A stretch of DNA of 46,285 bases from Phocaeicola plebeius (GCA_022767125.1 JALEPZ010000108.1:1-46285), one strand, 5' to 3'. Positions 1 through 9,143 are shown, numbered from the stretch's first letter. The notes: generated from the letters alone by a model not told the origin. Numbers and translations are program-made.

Positions 1-228
1 TCGCTCCAGCTCGGTCATTTCTGATGACGGCTGACGTTCTATAGATCTCTTGCGTGCCATATATACCTGATTTTCCAATTCATTCAGTTCTGATGGCAAA
101 GATAATCCTTTTGACTCGAATGACCTAACCCAACGATAGAAAGTGACATCGTCAACGCCATGTTTCTTGCTGATCTTATACATTGAGCTGCCACTCTCAT
201 AATACTGTCCGTACGCATTGGGATTCAT
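1..228 (-). CDS. IS3-family OrfA-like helix-turn-helix protein (partial, runs off the window)
   Basis: Open frame from an ATG at 228 to the window edge, 76 residues visible and no stop. The N-terminal part (GQYYESGSSMYKISKKHG, then DDVTFYRWVRSFESKG) is a helix-turn-helix of the kind found at the start of IS3-type transposase subunit A, followed by a charged, probably coiled-coil stretch with ELENQVY and EMTELER. OrfA proteins recognise the element ends and are normally followed by a frameshifted OrfB integrase, which would lie outside this window. The ATG overlaps the TGA of hrpB (ATGA), so translation could be coupled. The DNA is visibly more AT-rich than hrpB, as expected for a mobile gene. 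No terminal inverted repeat is recognisable between it and hrpB. It could instead be a stand-alone or domesticated HTH protein. Confidence 0.6.
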   Translation of the reverse strand, partial: MNPNAYGQYYESGSSMYKISKKHGVDDVTFYRWVRSFESKGLSLPSELNELENQVYMARKRSIERQPSSEMTELER

Positions 229-2696
229 TTCCGTTTCACTCCCCTCACCGCTTCTGCCTCCAACGGATTGTCGGGCCAGTAATGCTTAGGGTAGCGGCGA
301 CGAAGCTCCTTGCGCACCTCAAAATAGGTGGTGGACCAGAAACTGCGAAGGTCTTGCGTCAGCTGTACGGGCTTGAAGCCGGGAGAGAGCAGTTCCATCA
401 GAACCGGACGACGACCGTCATCTACCCGCGGCGTGTCGGTCAGGCCGAAACATTCCTGCAGGCGAACACAGACAACGGGGGCTTCCGCACCTTGACGGTA
501 ATCGACACGGATGCGGCTGCCGGTAGGTACCTGCAGGTGCGACGGGGCCAGACGGTCTATCTCGACCTGCTGTTCGTAGGCCAGCAGGTTCCACACCGCT
601 TCGCACAGGTTGATTTTCTTCAGTTCGGCAGCGGTAGATGCCTTGCCGAGGTAGAAGGGCAACCACTCCTCTGTCCGGGAAAGGACGGCTTCGGTCGAGA
701 GGTCGGGGAGCTCCAGCTCGGGATGCCAGGCAGCAACGGCAGCGATGCGACGCTGCAGGCGTTGCACCTCGTCGTTGATATCCAGCAGACTGAGCCCTTC
801 CTTGCGCACGGCATCGCAAATGACCTGTACCCGTTTCTCGGAATCGACCTGGGACAAGGGACGGCTGCCGAGCAGGAGTGTCCCTATCCGCCGTTCCGAG
901 CGGGCCACTACCCGTCCCTCTTTGCTGTCCCAGAACAAGGCGTTCTTTTCTGTCACCAGTTCCGACACCTCCGCTTCCTCTAATGGAGCGGCCAGGAATA
1001 TCCGTGTACCCAGCGAAGCCACGGCCAGGAGGTCGTAGGCGGACAAGGCATCCGCTTCGGCCAGCCGCACCAGCGTACCGCCTCCCGCCAGCTTGTAAGT
1101 GGCATGACCCGCCCGCTGGGCCACCCGCTCGGGGTAAGCGGCTGCCATCAATGCCCCTGCTGCGTGCACATCGTTCCAGGCTATGTCTGCTCCTACCTTC
1201 ATCATGCGGCGGTATTGTGCGGCAATGACGACGATGCGGTTCCATCGTCCGGCGGCTCCTTTCCGACGGGCCTCCTGCAACCCTACCAAACGCGAGCGGA
1301 TGTCGGCATCGTTGTCCGCCAGGAGCGGGTCTTTCTCTTCCAGGAAGGCGGCGATGTCTGCTGCCAATGCTTTCCGGCCAGGCGTTTCCGCCTTGAGCAT
1401 CATCTGCGCCATGCGGGGATGACACGTCAAGGCAGCCAACCGACGGCCATGAGGGGTGATGTGTCCGGCCTCATCCAAGGCCCCCAACCACCGCAACAGC
1501 TGGCGTGCCTGGGCAACTTGGGCCTTGGGCGGAGGGGTCAGCCACGGTAAATCCTCCACTTCCTCACCGCCCCAGGCGGCAATGTCGAGCAAGGTGGGAG
1601 CCAGGTCAGCTTCCAGAATCTCCGGCTGACGGCAGTCTGCCATCCGTTGCTCTGTGGCTTTCGACCACAGCCGGTAGCAGATGCCGGCTGCCACACGACC
1701 GGCACGGCCGCTGCGCTGACGGGCCATGTCCATCGAGATGCGTACCGTCTCCATACGGCTCAGTCCGGTGCGGGCATCCACGGCCATCATCCGGCAGAAA
1801 CCGGCATCGATGACAATCCGCACGCCTTCAATGGTCAGCGAGGTTTCGGCCACAGGAGTGGCCAGCACCACCTTCCGACTGCCCGGTGCAGAAGGAGCAA
1901 TGGCCCTGCGCTGTTCCTGCGGCGGCAACAGGCCGTAAAGAGGACAGACATGTGTCGCCCCCAAGGCTTCGCCCAAGAGGTCCTGGCATTTCAGGATTTC
2001 CGCCTGTCCGGGCAGGAAGGCCAGGATGTCGCCCTCGTGTTCGCGGTGGGCACGGCTGATGGCCCGCGCCACTTGCTCGGCACAATGCTGCACATCGGCT
2101 TCTTCGCCGTAGCGGATATCCACGGGAAACATCCGTCCTTCGCTTTCCACCAACGGGGCATCCAAGGCCCGACAGAGGGCAGCGGCATCGATGGTCGCCG
2201 ACATCACGACAATCCGCAGGTCGGGACGCAGCAGGTCCTGCGCCTCACGGGTCAGGGCAAGGGCGACATCGGAATTCAGGCTGCGCTCGTGGAATTCATC
2301 GAAGACTACGACCGACACGCCGTCGAGGGTGGCATCATCTACTAACAGCCGGGTGAGAATCCCTTCGGTCAACACTTCAATCCGGGTGTCCTTCGACACC
2401 TTGCTCTCGAACCGTACCCGGTAGCCGACGGTCTTGCCTACCGGTTCTCCCAGCATGGCAGCCATGCGTTCGGCAATCTGACGGGCCGCCAGGCGACGGG
2501 GTTCCAGTACCACCACCTTGCCCGCCTCAGTTCCCAGCAACAGGGTCAGGGGCAACAGCGTGGACTTTCCGGCTCCGGGAGGAGCGGTCACCACGAGTCG
2601 CGAATGCGTTTCCAGCTGGCGGTTGACGGTATCGGCAATGGCACCGGCCGGCAGTTCCTGCAGATAAGGGGCGAGCTGTGGAAATTCCATGACCAT
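225..2696 (-). CDS. hrpB: ATP-dependent RNA helicase HrpB (DEAH/DExH family)
   Basis: 823 residues, the usual size for HrpB. Walker A is at residues 39-46 (PPGAGKST), the DExH box at 133-136 (DEFH), motif III SAT follows in VVMSATIDA, and motif VI is RQRSGRAGR, so the helicase core is intact. The C-terminal HrpB-specific region ends with a typical basic tail after YPKHYWPDNP. HrpB is a cytoplasmic DExH-box NTPase whose cellular RNA target is not well defined in most bacteria. It starts 9 bp after the stop of the upstream lipoprotein gene on the same strand, so the two are probably co-transcribed. An alternative start exists two codons downstream (M3). Its stop overlaps the start of an OrfA-like gene. 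Confidence 0.93.
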   Translation of the reverse strand: MVMEFPQLAPYLQELPAGAIADTVNRQLETHSRLVVTAPPGAGKSTLLPLTLLLGTEAGKVVVLEPRRLAARQIAERMAAMLGEPVGKTVGYRVRFESKVSKDTRIEVLTEGILTRLLVDDATLDGVSVVVFDEFHERSLNSDVALALTREAQDLLRPDLRIVVMSATIDAAALCRALDAPLVESEGRMFPVDIRYGEEADVQHCAEQVARAISRAHREHEGDILAFLPGQAEILKCQDLLGEALGATHVCPLYGLLPPQEQRRAIAPSAPGSRKVVLATPVAETSLTIEGVRIVIDAGFCRMMAVDARTGLSRMETVRISMDMARQRSGRAGRVAAGICYRLWSKATEQRMADCRQPEILEADLAPTLLDIAAWGGEEVEDLPWLTPPPKAQVAQARQLLRWLGALDEAGHITPHGRRLAALTCHPRMAQMMLKAETPGRKALAADIAAFLEEKDPLLADNDADIRSRLVGLQEARRKGAAGRWNRIVVIAAQYRRMMKVGADIAWNDVHAAGALMAAAYPERVAQRAGHATYKLAGGGTLVRLAEADALSAYDLLAVASLGTRIFLAAPLEEAEVSELVTEKNALFWDSKEGRVVARSERRIGTLLLGSRPLSQVDSEKRVQVICDAVRKEGLSLLDINDEVQRLQRRIAAVAAWHPELELPDLSTEAVLSRTEEWLPFYLGKASTAAELKKINLCEAVWNLLAYEQQVEIDRLAPSHLQVPTGSRIRVDYRQGAEAPVVCVRLQECFGLTDTPRVDDGRRPVLMELLSPGFKPVQLTQDLRSFWSTTYFEVRKELRRRYPKHYWPDNPLEAEAVRGVKRK

Positions 2697-2705
2697 CGTA
2701 TCGGA

Positions 2706-3530
2706 TTACTCCTGTTCGCGTTCCTGCATCTTCCGCTGGACGAAACGGATTTTCAGCTGGGCATCCTTCTGTTGCTGACGGATTTCTTCCATGGCCGAAA
2801 GGATGCGGGCCAACTTGCTTACAGCGACAATCGCCTTCACATCGGAGGGCTGCATCAGGGTTTTGAAATGGCGGTCGCCGACAAACTCCAGACGCAACGA
2901 CTTCTGGTCCTGATGGGCCGTGATGAAGGCCACTACGCCCCCGTCGGCCCCCAATTTGTAGTCGGCCTTCTCCACCGCCCGTCCCAGGTCGGTACTTTCA
3001 TAGCTGTCGGTGGACATGGGGGTCTGGGCATACGTGTCGCCGTCCACACTCACCTTGACAGAGGTATGATGAATGCTGCCGCCGCAGTAGATCGATGTCA
3101 GCGACATTTCTCCCCGTTCGTTGACCTGCGCCCGCAGGAACGAGCGTCCGATGTTCTTCTCCACCACCTGTGTGGGATAGAAATAATTGCCGGTCTCCTG
3201 GTAGGCCGTATCCTTTTCCAGGACAAACTCCCCCCGGATGGAGTCGAGCGATGCCTGTTTCCTCGCCATCATGCTGTCTAAATAGGCCAGGGTCTTCTGC
3301 TGCTCGTCGAGTTCCACCCGCTGCATCAGTCCGACCGCTGCCTTGCGCACCTCGAACGCCTTGGGGTAGAGCGTGCGAATGCTGTCTATCCGAAGTTTGC
3401 TCGTATTGTAATCACCTTCGGCGTAGGAAGCCTCTGCCCGTGCGAGCAGCTCGCCAGCTTTCTTCCCGTCGCCATTGCAGCCTACTGCAAGCAATGCAGC
3501 CGCCACTATCCATAGCATTTTCTTCTTCAT
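2706..3530 (-). CDS. Predicted lipoprotein with coiled-coil regions, function unknown
   Basis: 274 residues when started at the ATG at 3530, which gives a clean lipoprotein signal: MKKK, a hydrophobic run, then the lipobox AVGC with the acylated cysteine at residue 18. A longer frame starts ten codons upstream but would put a polar stretch before the signal. After the cysteine come a short repeat-like helical segment (ARAEASYAEGDYN, resembling a tetratricopeptide-type helix), a coiled-coil run of Q/K/E-rich residues, a central beta-rich part, and a second coiled coil at the C terminus (RQQQKDAQLKIRFVQRKM). It is probably anchored in a membrane facing the periplasm or surface. A Bacteroidota -7 box lies 28 bp upstream. 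It is followed after 9 bp by hrpB, but nothing suggests a functional link. I do not recognise the family. Confidence 0.8.
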   Translation of the reverse strand: MKKKMLWIVAAALLAVGCNGDGKKAGELLARAEASYAEGDYNTSKLRIDSIRTLYPKAFEVRKAAVGLMQRVELDEQQKTLAYLDSMMARKQASLDSIRGEFVLEKDTAYQETGNYFYPTQVVEKNIGRSFLRAQVNERGEMSLTSIYCGGSIHHTSVKVSVDGDTYAQTPMSTDSYESTDLGRAVEKADYKLGADGGVVAFITAHQDQKSLRLEFVGDRHFKTLMQPSDVKAIVAVSKLARILSAMEEIRQQQKDAQLKIRFVQRKMQEREQE

Positions 3531-3557
3531 AAATGATTCGTAGTTTAGGAGTTCTTG

Positions 3558-3565
3558 CAAAAATA
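3558..3565 (-). promoter_or_regulatory. -7 promoter box for the lipoprotein-hrpB unit
   Basis: Reads TATTTTTG on the minus strand, a full match to the Bacteroidota -7 consensus TAnnTTTG, 28 bp before the lipoprotein ATG. No clear -33 TTTG is seen at the expected distance. Confidence 0.6.
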
Positions 3566-3607
3566 CAATTTAATTGGCATTTCGCCTCATTAGTCCTCTT
3601 TTTTTTC

Positions 3608-3615
3608 TAATTTTG
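3608..3615 (+). promoter_or_regulatory. -7 promoter box for the tRNA nucleotidyltransferase gene
   Basis: TAATTTTG, a full match to TAnnTTTG, 22 bp before the ATG at 3638. With the box at 3558-3565 it forms a compact divergent promoter region. Confidence 0.6.
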
Positions 3616-3637
3616 CAGTCCAATAAGCAGAAACGAC

Positions 3638-5053
3638 ATGGAACTGAAAGAACATTTCACAGACAAGATATTCCGACTGATTTCCGAGACCGCCGACGAG
3701 ATGGGACTGGAATGTTACGTGGTGGGAGGCTACGTGCGCGACATTTTCCTGCACCGCCCGTCGAAGGACATCGACGTGGTAGTGGTAGGCAGCGGCATCG
3801 ATATCGCACAGGCATTGGGCAAGCGCCTGGGAAAAGGGGCCCACGTGTCGGTGTTCAAGAACTTCGGTACGGCCCAGGTGAAATACCACGACAAGGAAGT
3901 GGAGTTTGTCGGGGCCCGCAAGGAATCGTACAGCCACGACAGCCGCAAGCCGGTGGTGGAGAACGGTACGCTGGAAGATGACCAGAACCGCCGCGACTTT
4001 ACCATCAATGCCTTGGCGGTCTGTCTCAACCAGGCCCGCTATGGCGAACTGGTCGATCCGTTCGGCGGACTGGAGGACCTTGAAGACCGTATCATCCGCA
4101 CACCGCTCGACCCGGACATCACCTTCAGCGACGACCCGCTACGCATGATGCGCTGCATCCGGTTTGCCACGCAGCTGAACTTCTACATCGAGGACGAGAC
4201 GTTCGAGGCGTTGGAACGGAACCGCGAGCGCATCGAGATTATCTCGCGCGAACGGATTGCGGACGAGCTGAACAAGATTCTCCTGTCGCCGGTACCCTCG
4301 AAAGGGTTCGTCGACCTCGACCGTTGCGGCCTGCTGGAACTGATTTTCCCGGAGCTGGTGGCCTTGCAAGGGGTGGAAGTGAAAAACGGACGGGGACATA
4401 AGGACAATTTTTACCATACCCTGGAAGTGGTGGACAACATTGCCCGCGTGAGCAACAACCTGTGGCTGCGCTGGGCCACCCTGCTGCACGACATCGGCAA
4501 GCCGCGCACCAAGCGGTGGGAACCGAAAGCGGGATGGACCTTCCACAACCATAACTACATCGGCGAGCGGATGATTCCCGACATTTTCCGCCGGATGAAG
4601 CTGCCGATGAACGAGAAGATGAAATACGTGCAAAAACTGGTGGGACTGCACATGCGCCCCATCGTAATTGCCGACGAAGAGGTCACCGATTCGGCGGTCC
4701 GCCGTCTGCTCTTCGAAGCGGGAGATGACATCGACGACCTGATGCTGCTGTGTGAAGCGGACATCACCTCGAAGAATGAGGCCCGCAAGCAACGCTTCCT
4801 CGACAATTTCAAACTGGTCCGCCAGAAGCTGAAAGACCTGGAGGAGAAGGACCGCATCCGTAACTTCCAGCCGCCGGTAGACGGGGCGGAAATCATGCAG
4901 GTGTTCGGACTGGAGCCGTGCCGCGAAATCGGCATGCTGAAGAGTGCCATCAAGGATGCGATTCTTGACGGGGTGATTCCCAACGAACACGATGCGGCCT
5001 ATGCGTTCCTGCTGCAGAAAGCCGCCGAAATGGGGTTGAGTCCGAAACAATGA
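3638..5053 (+). CDS. CCA tRNA nucleotidyltransferase / poly(A) polymerase family protein with HD domain
   Basis: 471 residues. The class II nucleotidyltransferase head has VVGGYVRD at residues 28-35 and the metal-binding carboxylates D44 and D46 in KDIDVVVVG. The RRDFTINAL motif and the FSDDPLRMMRCIRFA motif of the CCA/poly(A) polymerase family follow. The middle of the protein carries an HD hydrolase domain (LLHDIGKPRTKR, H284-D285). Members add or repair the 3' CCA of tRNA in the cytoplasm; the HD domain adds phosphohydrolase activity in some. The only tRNA gene in this window does not encode CCA, so such an enzyme is required by the cell. Monocistronic by layout: it converges with murF on a perfect inverted repeat. 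Confidence 0.88.
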   Translation: MELKEHFTDKIFRLISETADEMGLECYVVGGYVRDIFLHRPSKDIDVVVVGSGIDIAQALGKRLGKGAHVSVFKNFGTAQVKYHDKEVEFVGARKESYSHDSRKPVVENGTLEDDQNRRDFTINALAVCLNQARYGELVDPFGGLEDLEDRIIRTPLDPDITFSDDPLRMMRCIRFATQLNFYIEDETFEALERNRERIEIISRERIADELNKILLSPVPSKGFVDLDRCGLLELIFPELVALQGVEVKNGRGHKDNFYHTLEVVDNIARVSNNLWLRWATLLHDIGKPRTKRWEPKAGWTFHNHNYIGERMIPDIFRRMKLPMNEKMKYVQKLVGLHMRPIVIADEEVTDSAVRRLLFEAGDDIDDLMLLCEADITSKNEARKQRFLDNFKLVRQKLKDLEEKDRIRNFQPPVDGAEIMQVFGLEPCREIGMLKSAIKDAILDGVIPNEHDAAYAFLLQKAAEMGLSPKQ

Positions 5054-5091
5054 GTCCGCAACAATGAGATGGTGTCAATATACCCATTGTC

Positions 5092-5160
5092 ATGCTGAAC
5101 GAAGTGAAGCATCTGTCAACGTCCAGTGGATGCATACAGATGCTTCACTTCGTTCAGCAT
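5092..5160. repeat. Perfect 25-bp inverted repeat, dispersed palindrome family, likely bidirectional terminator
   Basis: Arms 5092-5116 and 5136-5160 are exact reverse complements (ATGCTGAACGAAGTGAAGC...), separated by 19 nt. It fills the gap between two convergent genes, the CCA-enzyme gene (stop at 5053) and murF (stop at 5163), so it could end transcription from both sides. Related sequence occurs at 9144-9217 and 27933-28009. Confidence 0.85.
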
Positions 5161-5162
5161 TT

Positions 5163-6467
5163 TTATAAATCCTCACATTCCGCCAACTGGGCCAGCTTCA
5201 TGCTGTTCGAGCCTTTGATGAGGATGTAACAGTCCCGAGGAGGGTCCTGGTGTAACAAATCCTTGACCTGCTCCACTGTCGCACACGTCGGGAAAGGAGG
5301 ACAGGCAGCAGCAAATTCCGGTCCGACCAATACAACGCGGTCGAACGAACAGGTTTTCAGCAGTTCCACTATCTGCCGGTGCTCTTCCCCACTGCTGGCT
5401 CCCAATTCCTTCATATCGCCCAGAATGACCATCTTGCGGGGAGCCTCCATCTGCCGAAAATTCAGCAGGGCCGCCCTCATGCTGGTGGGGTTGGCATTGT
5501 AGGCATCCACCACCAAGCGGTTGCGGGCGGTCTGCTTCAGCTGCGAACGGTTGTTCTGCGGTTCATACGTCGCCAAAGCCTGACAGATTTGTTCGTCGCC
5601 GACGGCAAAGAAACGCCCTACGGCTACCGCCGCCAAGGCATTGTCGAGGTTGTAGGCACCGATCAGCCGGGTCTGCACGTCGTGGCTCGTGCCGTCTGCC
5701 GTCCACCGGAACTTCAGGAAGGGCGAGCAACCGGTGACACGACCGCTCACATACAGTCCCTCCGACTGCCCATAGCGGAGACAGCGTAGTCCATGCGCGA
5801 TTTCGTTCAGGTAGGGATTCTCGTTTTGCAGGAAGACCGTCGCCCCCTCCGGACGGGTACGGAGATAGTCGTACAGCTCCCCTTTCGTACGGATCACTCC
5901 TTCTAGCGAACCGAATCCTTGCAGGTGAGCCAGCCCCACGTTGGTAATCAGTCCGTAGTCGGGCTCTACGATTTCCACCAGTTCGCGGATGTCGCCGGGA
6001 TGGCTGGCTCCCATCTCCACCACTGCCACCTCGTCGGCCTCAGTCAGCCGCAGCAGTGTCAAAGGCACTCCGATGGCATTGTTCAGGTTGCCTTGGGTAG
6101 CCAATACCCGATACGTTTGTTTCAGCACTGCCGAAAGCAGTTCCTTGGTCGTTGTCTTCCCGTTGGTCCCCGTCACTCCGACAATGCGGGTCCCCAACTT
6201 CCTACGGTGGAAACGGGCCAGCTGTTGCAAGGTCTGCAGGCAATCATCCACCTGCACGATAGCCGGACAGGCAGGGTCGGCATAGGCAGCCTCGTCCACC
6301 AAGGCATAGCGGCAGCCCGCCTGCACGGCCTGCGCGGCAAAGGCATTCCCGTTGAAAGTAGCCCCCTTCAAGGCAATGAACATCGACCCCTTCGGACAAT
6401 GGCGGCTGTCGGTCGTCACCTCACCGCACTCCTGAAAGAGCCGGTAGATTTCTTCTATTTTTTCCAT
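5163..6467 (-). CDS. murF: UDP-N-acetylmuramoyl-tripeptide--D-alanyl-D-alanine ligase
   Basis: 434 residues, standard for MurF. The N-terminal domain binds the UDP-MurNAc tripeptide (TTDSRHCPKGSMFIALKG). The ATP-binding P-loop of Mur ligases is VGVTGTNGKTTTKELL at about residues 97-111. Further Mur-family landmarks are EMGASHPGDI, TNVGLAHLQGFGS, and the C-terminal VVDAYNANPTSMRAAL and LGDMKELG. The enzyme adds D-Ala-D-Ala to the peptidoglycan precursor in the cytoplasm using ATP. The gene stands alone, away from a division and cell wall cluster, with its own promoter upstream and a palindrome directly after the stop. Confidence 0.95.
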   Translation of the reverse strand: MEKIEEIYRLFQECGEVTTDSRHCPKGSMFIALKGATFNGNAFAAQAVQAGCRYALVDEAAYADPACPAIVQVDDCLQTLQQLARFHRRKLGTRIVGVTGTNGKTTTKELLSAVLKQTYRVLATQGNLNNAIGVPLTLLRLTEADEVAVVEMGASHPGDIRELVEIVEPDYGLITNVGLAHLQGFGSLEGVIRTKGELYDYLRTRPEGATVFLQNENPYLNEIAHGLRCLRYGQSEGLYVSGRVTGCSPFLKFRWTADGTSHDVQTRLIGAYNLDNALAAVAVGRFFAVGDEQICQALATYEPQNNRSQLKQTARNRLVVDAYNANPTSMRAALLNFRQMEAPRKMVILGDMKELGASSGEEHRQIVELLKTCSFDRVVLVGPEFAAACPPFPTCATVEQVKDLLHQDPPRDCYILIKGSNSMKLAQLAECEDL

Positions 6468-6496
6468 GATTTCTTCGGTTTACGTTTATCCGGTCG

Positions 6497-6526
6497 CAAA
6501 GATAATGGAAACCGAACGCTGCGCAA
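6497..6526 (-). promoter_or_regulatory. murF promoter
   Basis: On the minus strand: TTG at 6526-6524, 19-bp spacer, then TATCTTTG at 6504-6497, a full match to the Bacteroidota -7 box. The box ends 29 bp before the murF ATG. Confidence 0.65.
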
Positions 6527-6614
6527 TAGAAAATCCGTAAGGATTTCATGTCCGTTCCGGCGGAATCGAAGAAAATTGGAGGATGGGGATACAACAAAAA
6601 CCAATAATTGTAGC

Positions 6615-6622
6615 TACCTTTG
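6615..6622 (+). promoter_or_regulatory. -7 promoter box for folP-cdaA operon
   Basis: TACCTTTG, a full match to TAnnTTTG, 27 bp before the folP ATG at 6650. It argues against the longer in-frame start at 6620, which would lie inside the promoter. Confidence 0.65.
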
Positions 6623-6649
6623 TGGTGTTTTTCTAAACCTATTGATGAC

Positions 6650-7504
6650 ATGAACGACTCAAAGAACCAATCTATCAATGTGAACGGACAACTGATGGAT
6701 CTCTCTACCCCACAGGTGATGGGAATTCTCAACATAACCCCCGACTCTTTCTACAGCAACAGCCGCAAACAGACGGAGGCGGAGATAGCGGAACGCGCCG
6801 CACAGATCATTGCCGAAGGAGGCAGCATCATCGACATCGGTGCGTATTCGTCCCGTCCTAATGCCGAGCACATCTCTGCACAAGAAGAGATGGACCGCCT
6901 GCGCAAGGGACTGGCTGTAGTCTGTCGCGAACAGCCCGGTGCCGTCATTTCGGTCGATACGTTCCGGGCCGATGTGGCACGGATGTGCGTGGAGGAGTAC
7001 GGGGTGGCCCTCATCAACGACATTGCCGCCGGCGAGATGGATGCCGACATGTTCCGCACGGTGGCCGACCTTCGCGTACCTTATATTATTATGCACATGC
7101 AAGGCACTCCGCAGAACATGCAGCTGCACCCTCACTACGACCATGTGGTGAAGGAAGTGATGTATTACTTCTCAGAGAAAGTGGCCCGCCTGCGCGACCT
7201 CGGCGTCCGCGACATTATTCTCGACCCGGGATTCGGATTCGGCAAGACACTCGACCACAACTACGAACTGCTGGCCGGCATGGAAGAACTCAGTTCCTTC
7301 GGACTGCCCGTACTGGTAGGGGTCTCCCGGAAATCCATGATCTACAAGCTGCTGGGCGGCACGCCGGCCGAGGCACTCAACGGGACAAGCGTCATCCATA
7401 CCCTCTGCCTGCTGAAAGGGGCCGACATCCTGCGGGTACACGATGTGAAAGAAGCCGTCGAAGCCGTACGGATTGTACAGAAAATGAAGCAGTTTACCCT
7501 TTAA
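6650..7504 (+). CDS. folP: Dihydropteroate synthase
   Basis: 284 residues from the ATG at 6650. Pterin-binding TIM-barrel motifs are all present: VMGILNITPDSFYSNSR near the N terminus, IIDIGAYSSRPNA, ISVDTFRADVA, LINDIAAGEMD, YIIMHMQGTPQNMQ, DIILDPGFGFGKT and LVGVSRKS. It condenses p-aminobenzoate with dihydropterin pyrophosphate in folate synthesis and is the sulfonamide target. It is followed after 12 bp by cdaA and then a nitrilase gene, so the three probably form an operon. Promoter box at 6615-6622. Confidence 0.96.
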   Translation: MNDSKNQSINVNGQLMDLSTPQVMGILNITPDSFYSNSRKQTEAEIAERAAQIIAEGGSIIDIGAYSSRPNAEHISAQEEMDRLRKGLAVVCREQPGAVISVDTFRADVARMCVEEYGVALINDIAAGEMDADMFRTVADLRVPYIIMHMQGTPQNMQLHPHYDHVVKEVMYYFSEKVARLRDLGVRDIILDPGFGFGKTLDHNYELLAGMEELSSFGLPVLVGVSRKSMIYKLLGGTPAEALNGTSVIHTLCLLKGADILRVHDVKEAVEAVRIVQKMKQFTL

Positions 7505-7516
7505 TCTCCATCAGCC

Positions 7517-8287
7517 ATGCCATTCGATATCAGCCTCATCGGTGTTAAAGACATTCTGGACATCCTGCTGGTGGCCTTCCTGCTCTACAAGAGCTACAAA
7601 CTCATGAAGTCGTCCGGTTCGCTCAACGTCTTCGTAGGTATATTGGTTTTTATCGTTATCTGGGTCATCGTGTCGCAAGTGCTGCAAATGCGGTTGCTGG
7701 GGTCTATTTTTGACAAGCTGGTCAGCGTAGGTGCCCTGGCCCTCATTGTCCTGTTCCAGGACGAAATCCGCCGTTTCCTCCTCACGCTGGGATCGCGCCA
7801 CCATACCATCAGCATCCTGCGCTTCTTCAAAGGCACCCATAAAGGGGAGACCAGCAAGGAAGACATCATGCCCATCGTCATGGCGTGCATGAGCATGGGG
7901 AAGGGAAAGGTGGGAGCTCTCATCGTTATCGAGAAGAATTTCCCCCTCGACGATATCGTGCGGACGGGGGATGTCATCGATGCCAACATCAACCAGCGGC
8001 TCATCGAGAACATTTTCTTCAAGAACAGTCCGCTGCACGACGGAGCCATGGTCATCAGCAACAAGCGCATCAAGGCTGCCGGTTGCATCCTGCCCGTATC
8101 GCACAATCTCGACATTCCCAAGGAACTGGGGCTGCGCCACCGGGCGGCCATGGGCATCTCGCAGGAGACGGATGCCATTGCCATCATCGTGTCGGAAGAG
8201 ACGGGCAATATCTCCATCGCCCATCAGGGACGGTTCTACCTGCGGCTGACAGCGGAAGAGCTGGAGCGCAAACTGACGGATAACTGA
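7517..8287 (+). CDS. cdaA: Membrane diadenylate cyclase CdaA (c-di-AMP synthase)
   Basis: 256 residues. Hydrophobic segments lie at about residues 10-27, 38-55 and 62-82, followed by a cytoplasmic DisA-N type cyclase domain. The catalytic signature is intact: DGA at 175-177 (SPLHDGAMVI) and RHR at 207-209 (GLRHRAAMGIS). It joins two ATP into the second messenger cyclic di-AMP at the inner membrane. The folP-cdaA order is common in Bacteroidota. No cdaR-like partner is next to it; the following gene is a nitrilase 13 bp on. Confidence 0.94.
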   Translation: MPFDISLIGVKDILDILLVAFLLYKSYKLMKSSGSLNVFVGILVFIVIWVIVSQVLQMRLLGSIFDKLVSVGALALIVLFQDEIRRFLLTLGSRHHTISILRFFKGTHKGETSKEDIMPIVMACMSMGKGKVGALIVIEKNFPLDDIVRTGDVIDANINQRLIENIFFKNSPLHDGAMVISNKRIKAAGCILPVSHNLDIPKELGLRHRAAMGISQETDAIAIIVSEETGNISIAHQGRFYLRLTAEELERKLTDN

Positions 8288-8300
8288 AGCTGGACAAGTC

Positions 8301-9065
8301 ATGAAAGTGATTCTATTGCAAACAGACATTGTATGGGCCGACCCCGGACGGAATGTCCGTAGGGCGGAGCAGTTGATGGACCGGCATCCCGACGGAGACC
8401 TGTTTGTCTTGCCGGAAATGTTTTCTACGGGTTTCTGTACCCTACCGGAAGGCATCGCCGAACCGGCCGCCGGCAGTGTCACCCTGGCATGGATGAAACG
8501 CCAGGCACAGGAACGACAGTGTACCATTGCCGGCAGCATCGCCATCGAGGACGAAGGGCGGTTCTTCAACCGCTTCCACTTTGTGTACCCCGACGGGAAG
8601 ACGGTCTGCTACGACAAGCGGCACCTCTTTACTTATGGAGGAGAAGACAGGCAGTACACACCGGGGACGGAACGGGTGGTGGTGGACTACCGGGGCGTAC
8701 GCATCCTGCTCCAAATCTGTTACGACCTCCGCTTCCCGGTATTTGCCCGCAACCGGAATGACTACGACATGATGGTCTACATTGCCAGCTGGCCTGTTGC
8801 ACGCATCGATGCATGGAAGACCCTGATACGGGCCCGCGCCCTGGAAAACCAGTGCTACGTGGCAGCCGTCAACCGTATCGGAAGCGACCCGTATTGCCGG
8901 TACAATGGGGGAACTGCCCTCATCGACCCGTATGGCCGTACGCTGGCCGCCTGTCCCGACGATGAGGAGGGAGCAGCCATCGCGGAGATCAACGTACAGG
9001 CACTGGCTGCCTTCCGGAAAAAATTCCCCGTCCTGGATGATGCTGACATGTTCACGCTCGACTGA
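8301..9065 (+). CDS. Carbon-nitrogen hydrolase, omega-amidase (YafV/Nit2) type
   Basis: 254 residues, typical for this nitrilase branch. The catalytic triad is visible: E39 in LPEMFSTGF, K106 in YDKRHLF, and C140 in LLQICYDLRFP. Omega-amidases of this type hydrolyse alpha-ketoglutaramate and related omega-amides, a metabolite-repair reaction in the cytoplasm. It sits 13 bp after cdaA and is probably the last gene of the folP operon. Substrate cannot be told from sequence alone; the family call is firm. Confidence 0.88.
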   Translation: MKVILLQTDIVWADPGRNVRRAEQLMDRHPDGDLFVLPEMFSTGFCTLPEGIAEPAAGSVTLAWMKRQAQERQCTIAGSIAIEDEGRFFNRFHFVYPDGKTVCYDKRHLFTYGGEDRQYTPGTERVVVDYRGVRILLQICYDLRFPVFARNRNDYDMMVYIASWPVARIDAWKTLIRARALENQCYVAAVNRIGSDPYCRYNGGTALIDPYGRTLAACPDDEEGAAIAEINVQALAAFRKKFPVLDDADMFTLD

Positions 9066-9143
9066 CGTTCTCCTGCGCTTTCTTTTCCTCGGACAACCCG
9101 CCCCAGGCTATCCGAGAACTGTTTTCCGCTCTTCTTTTTCCCC

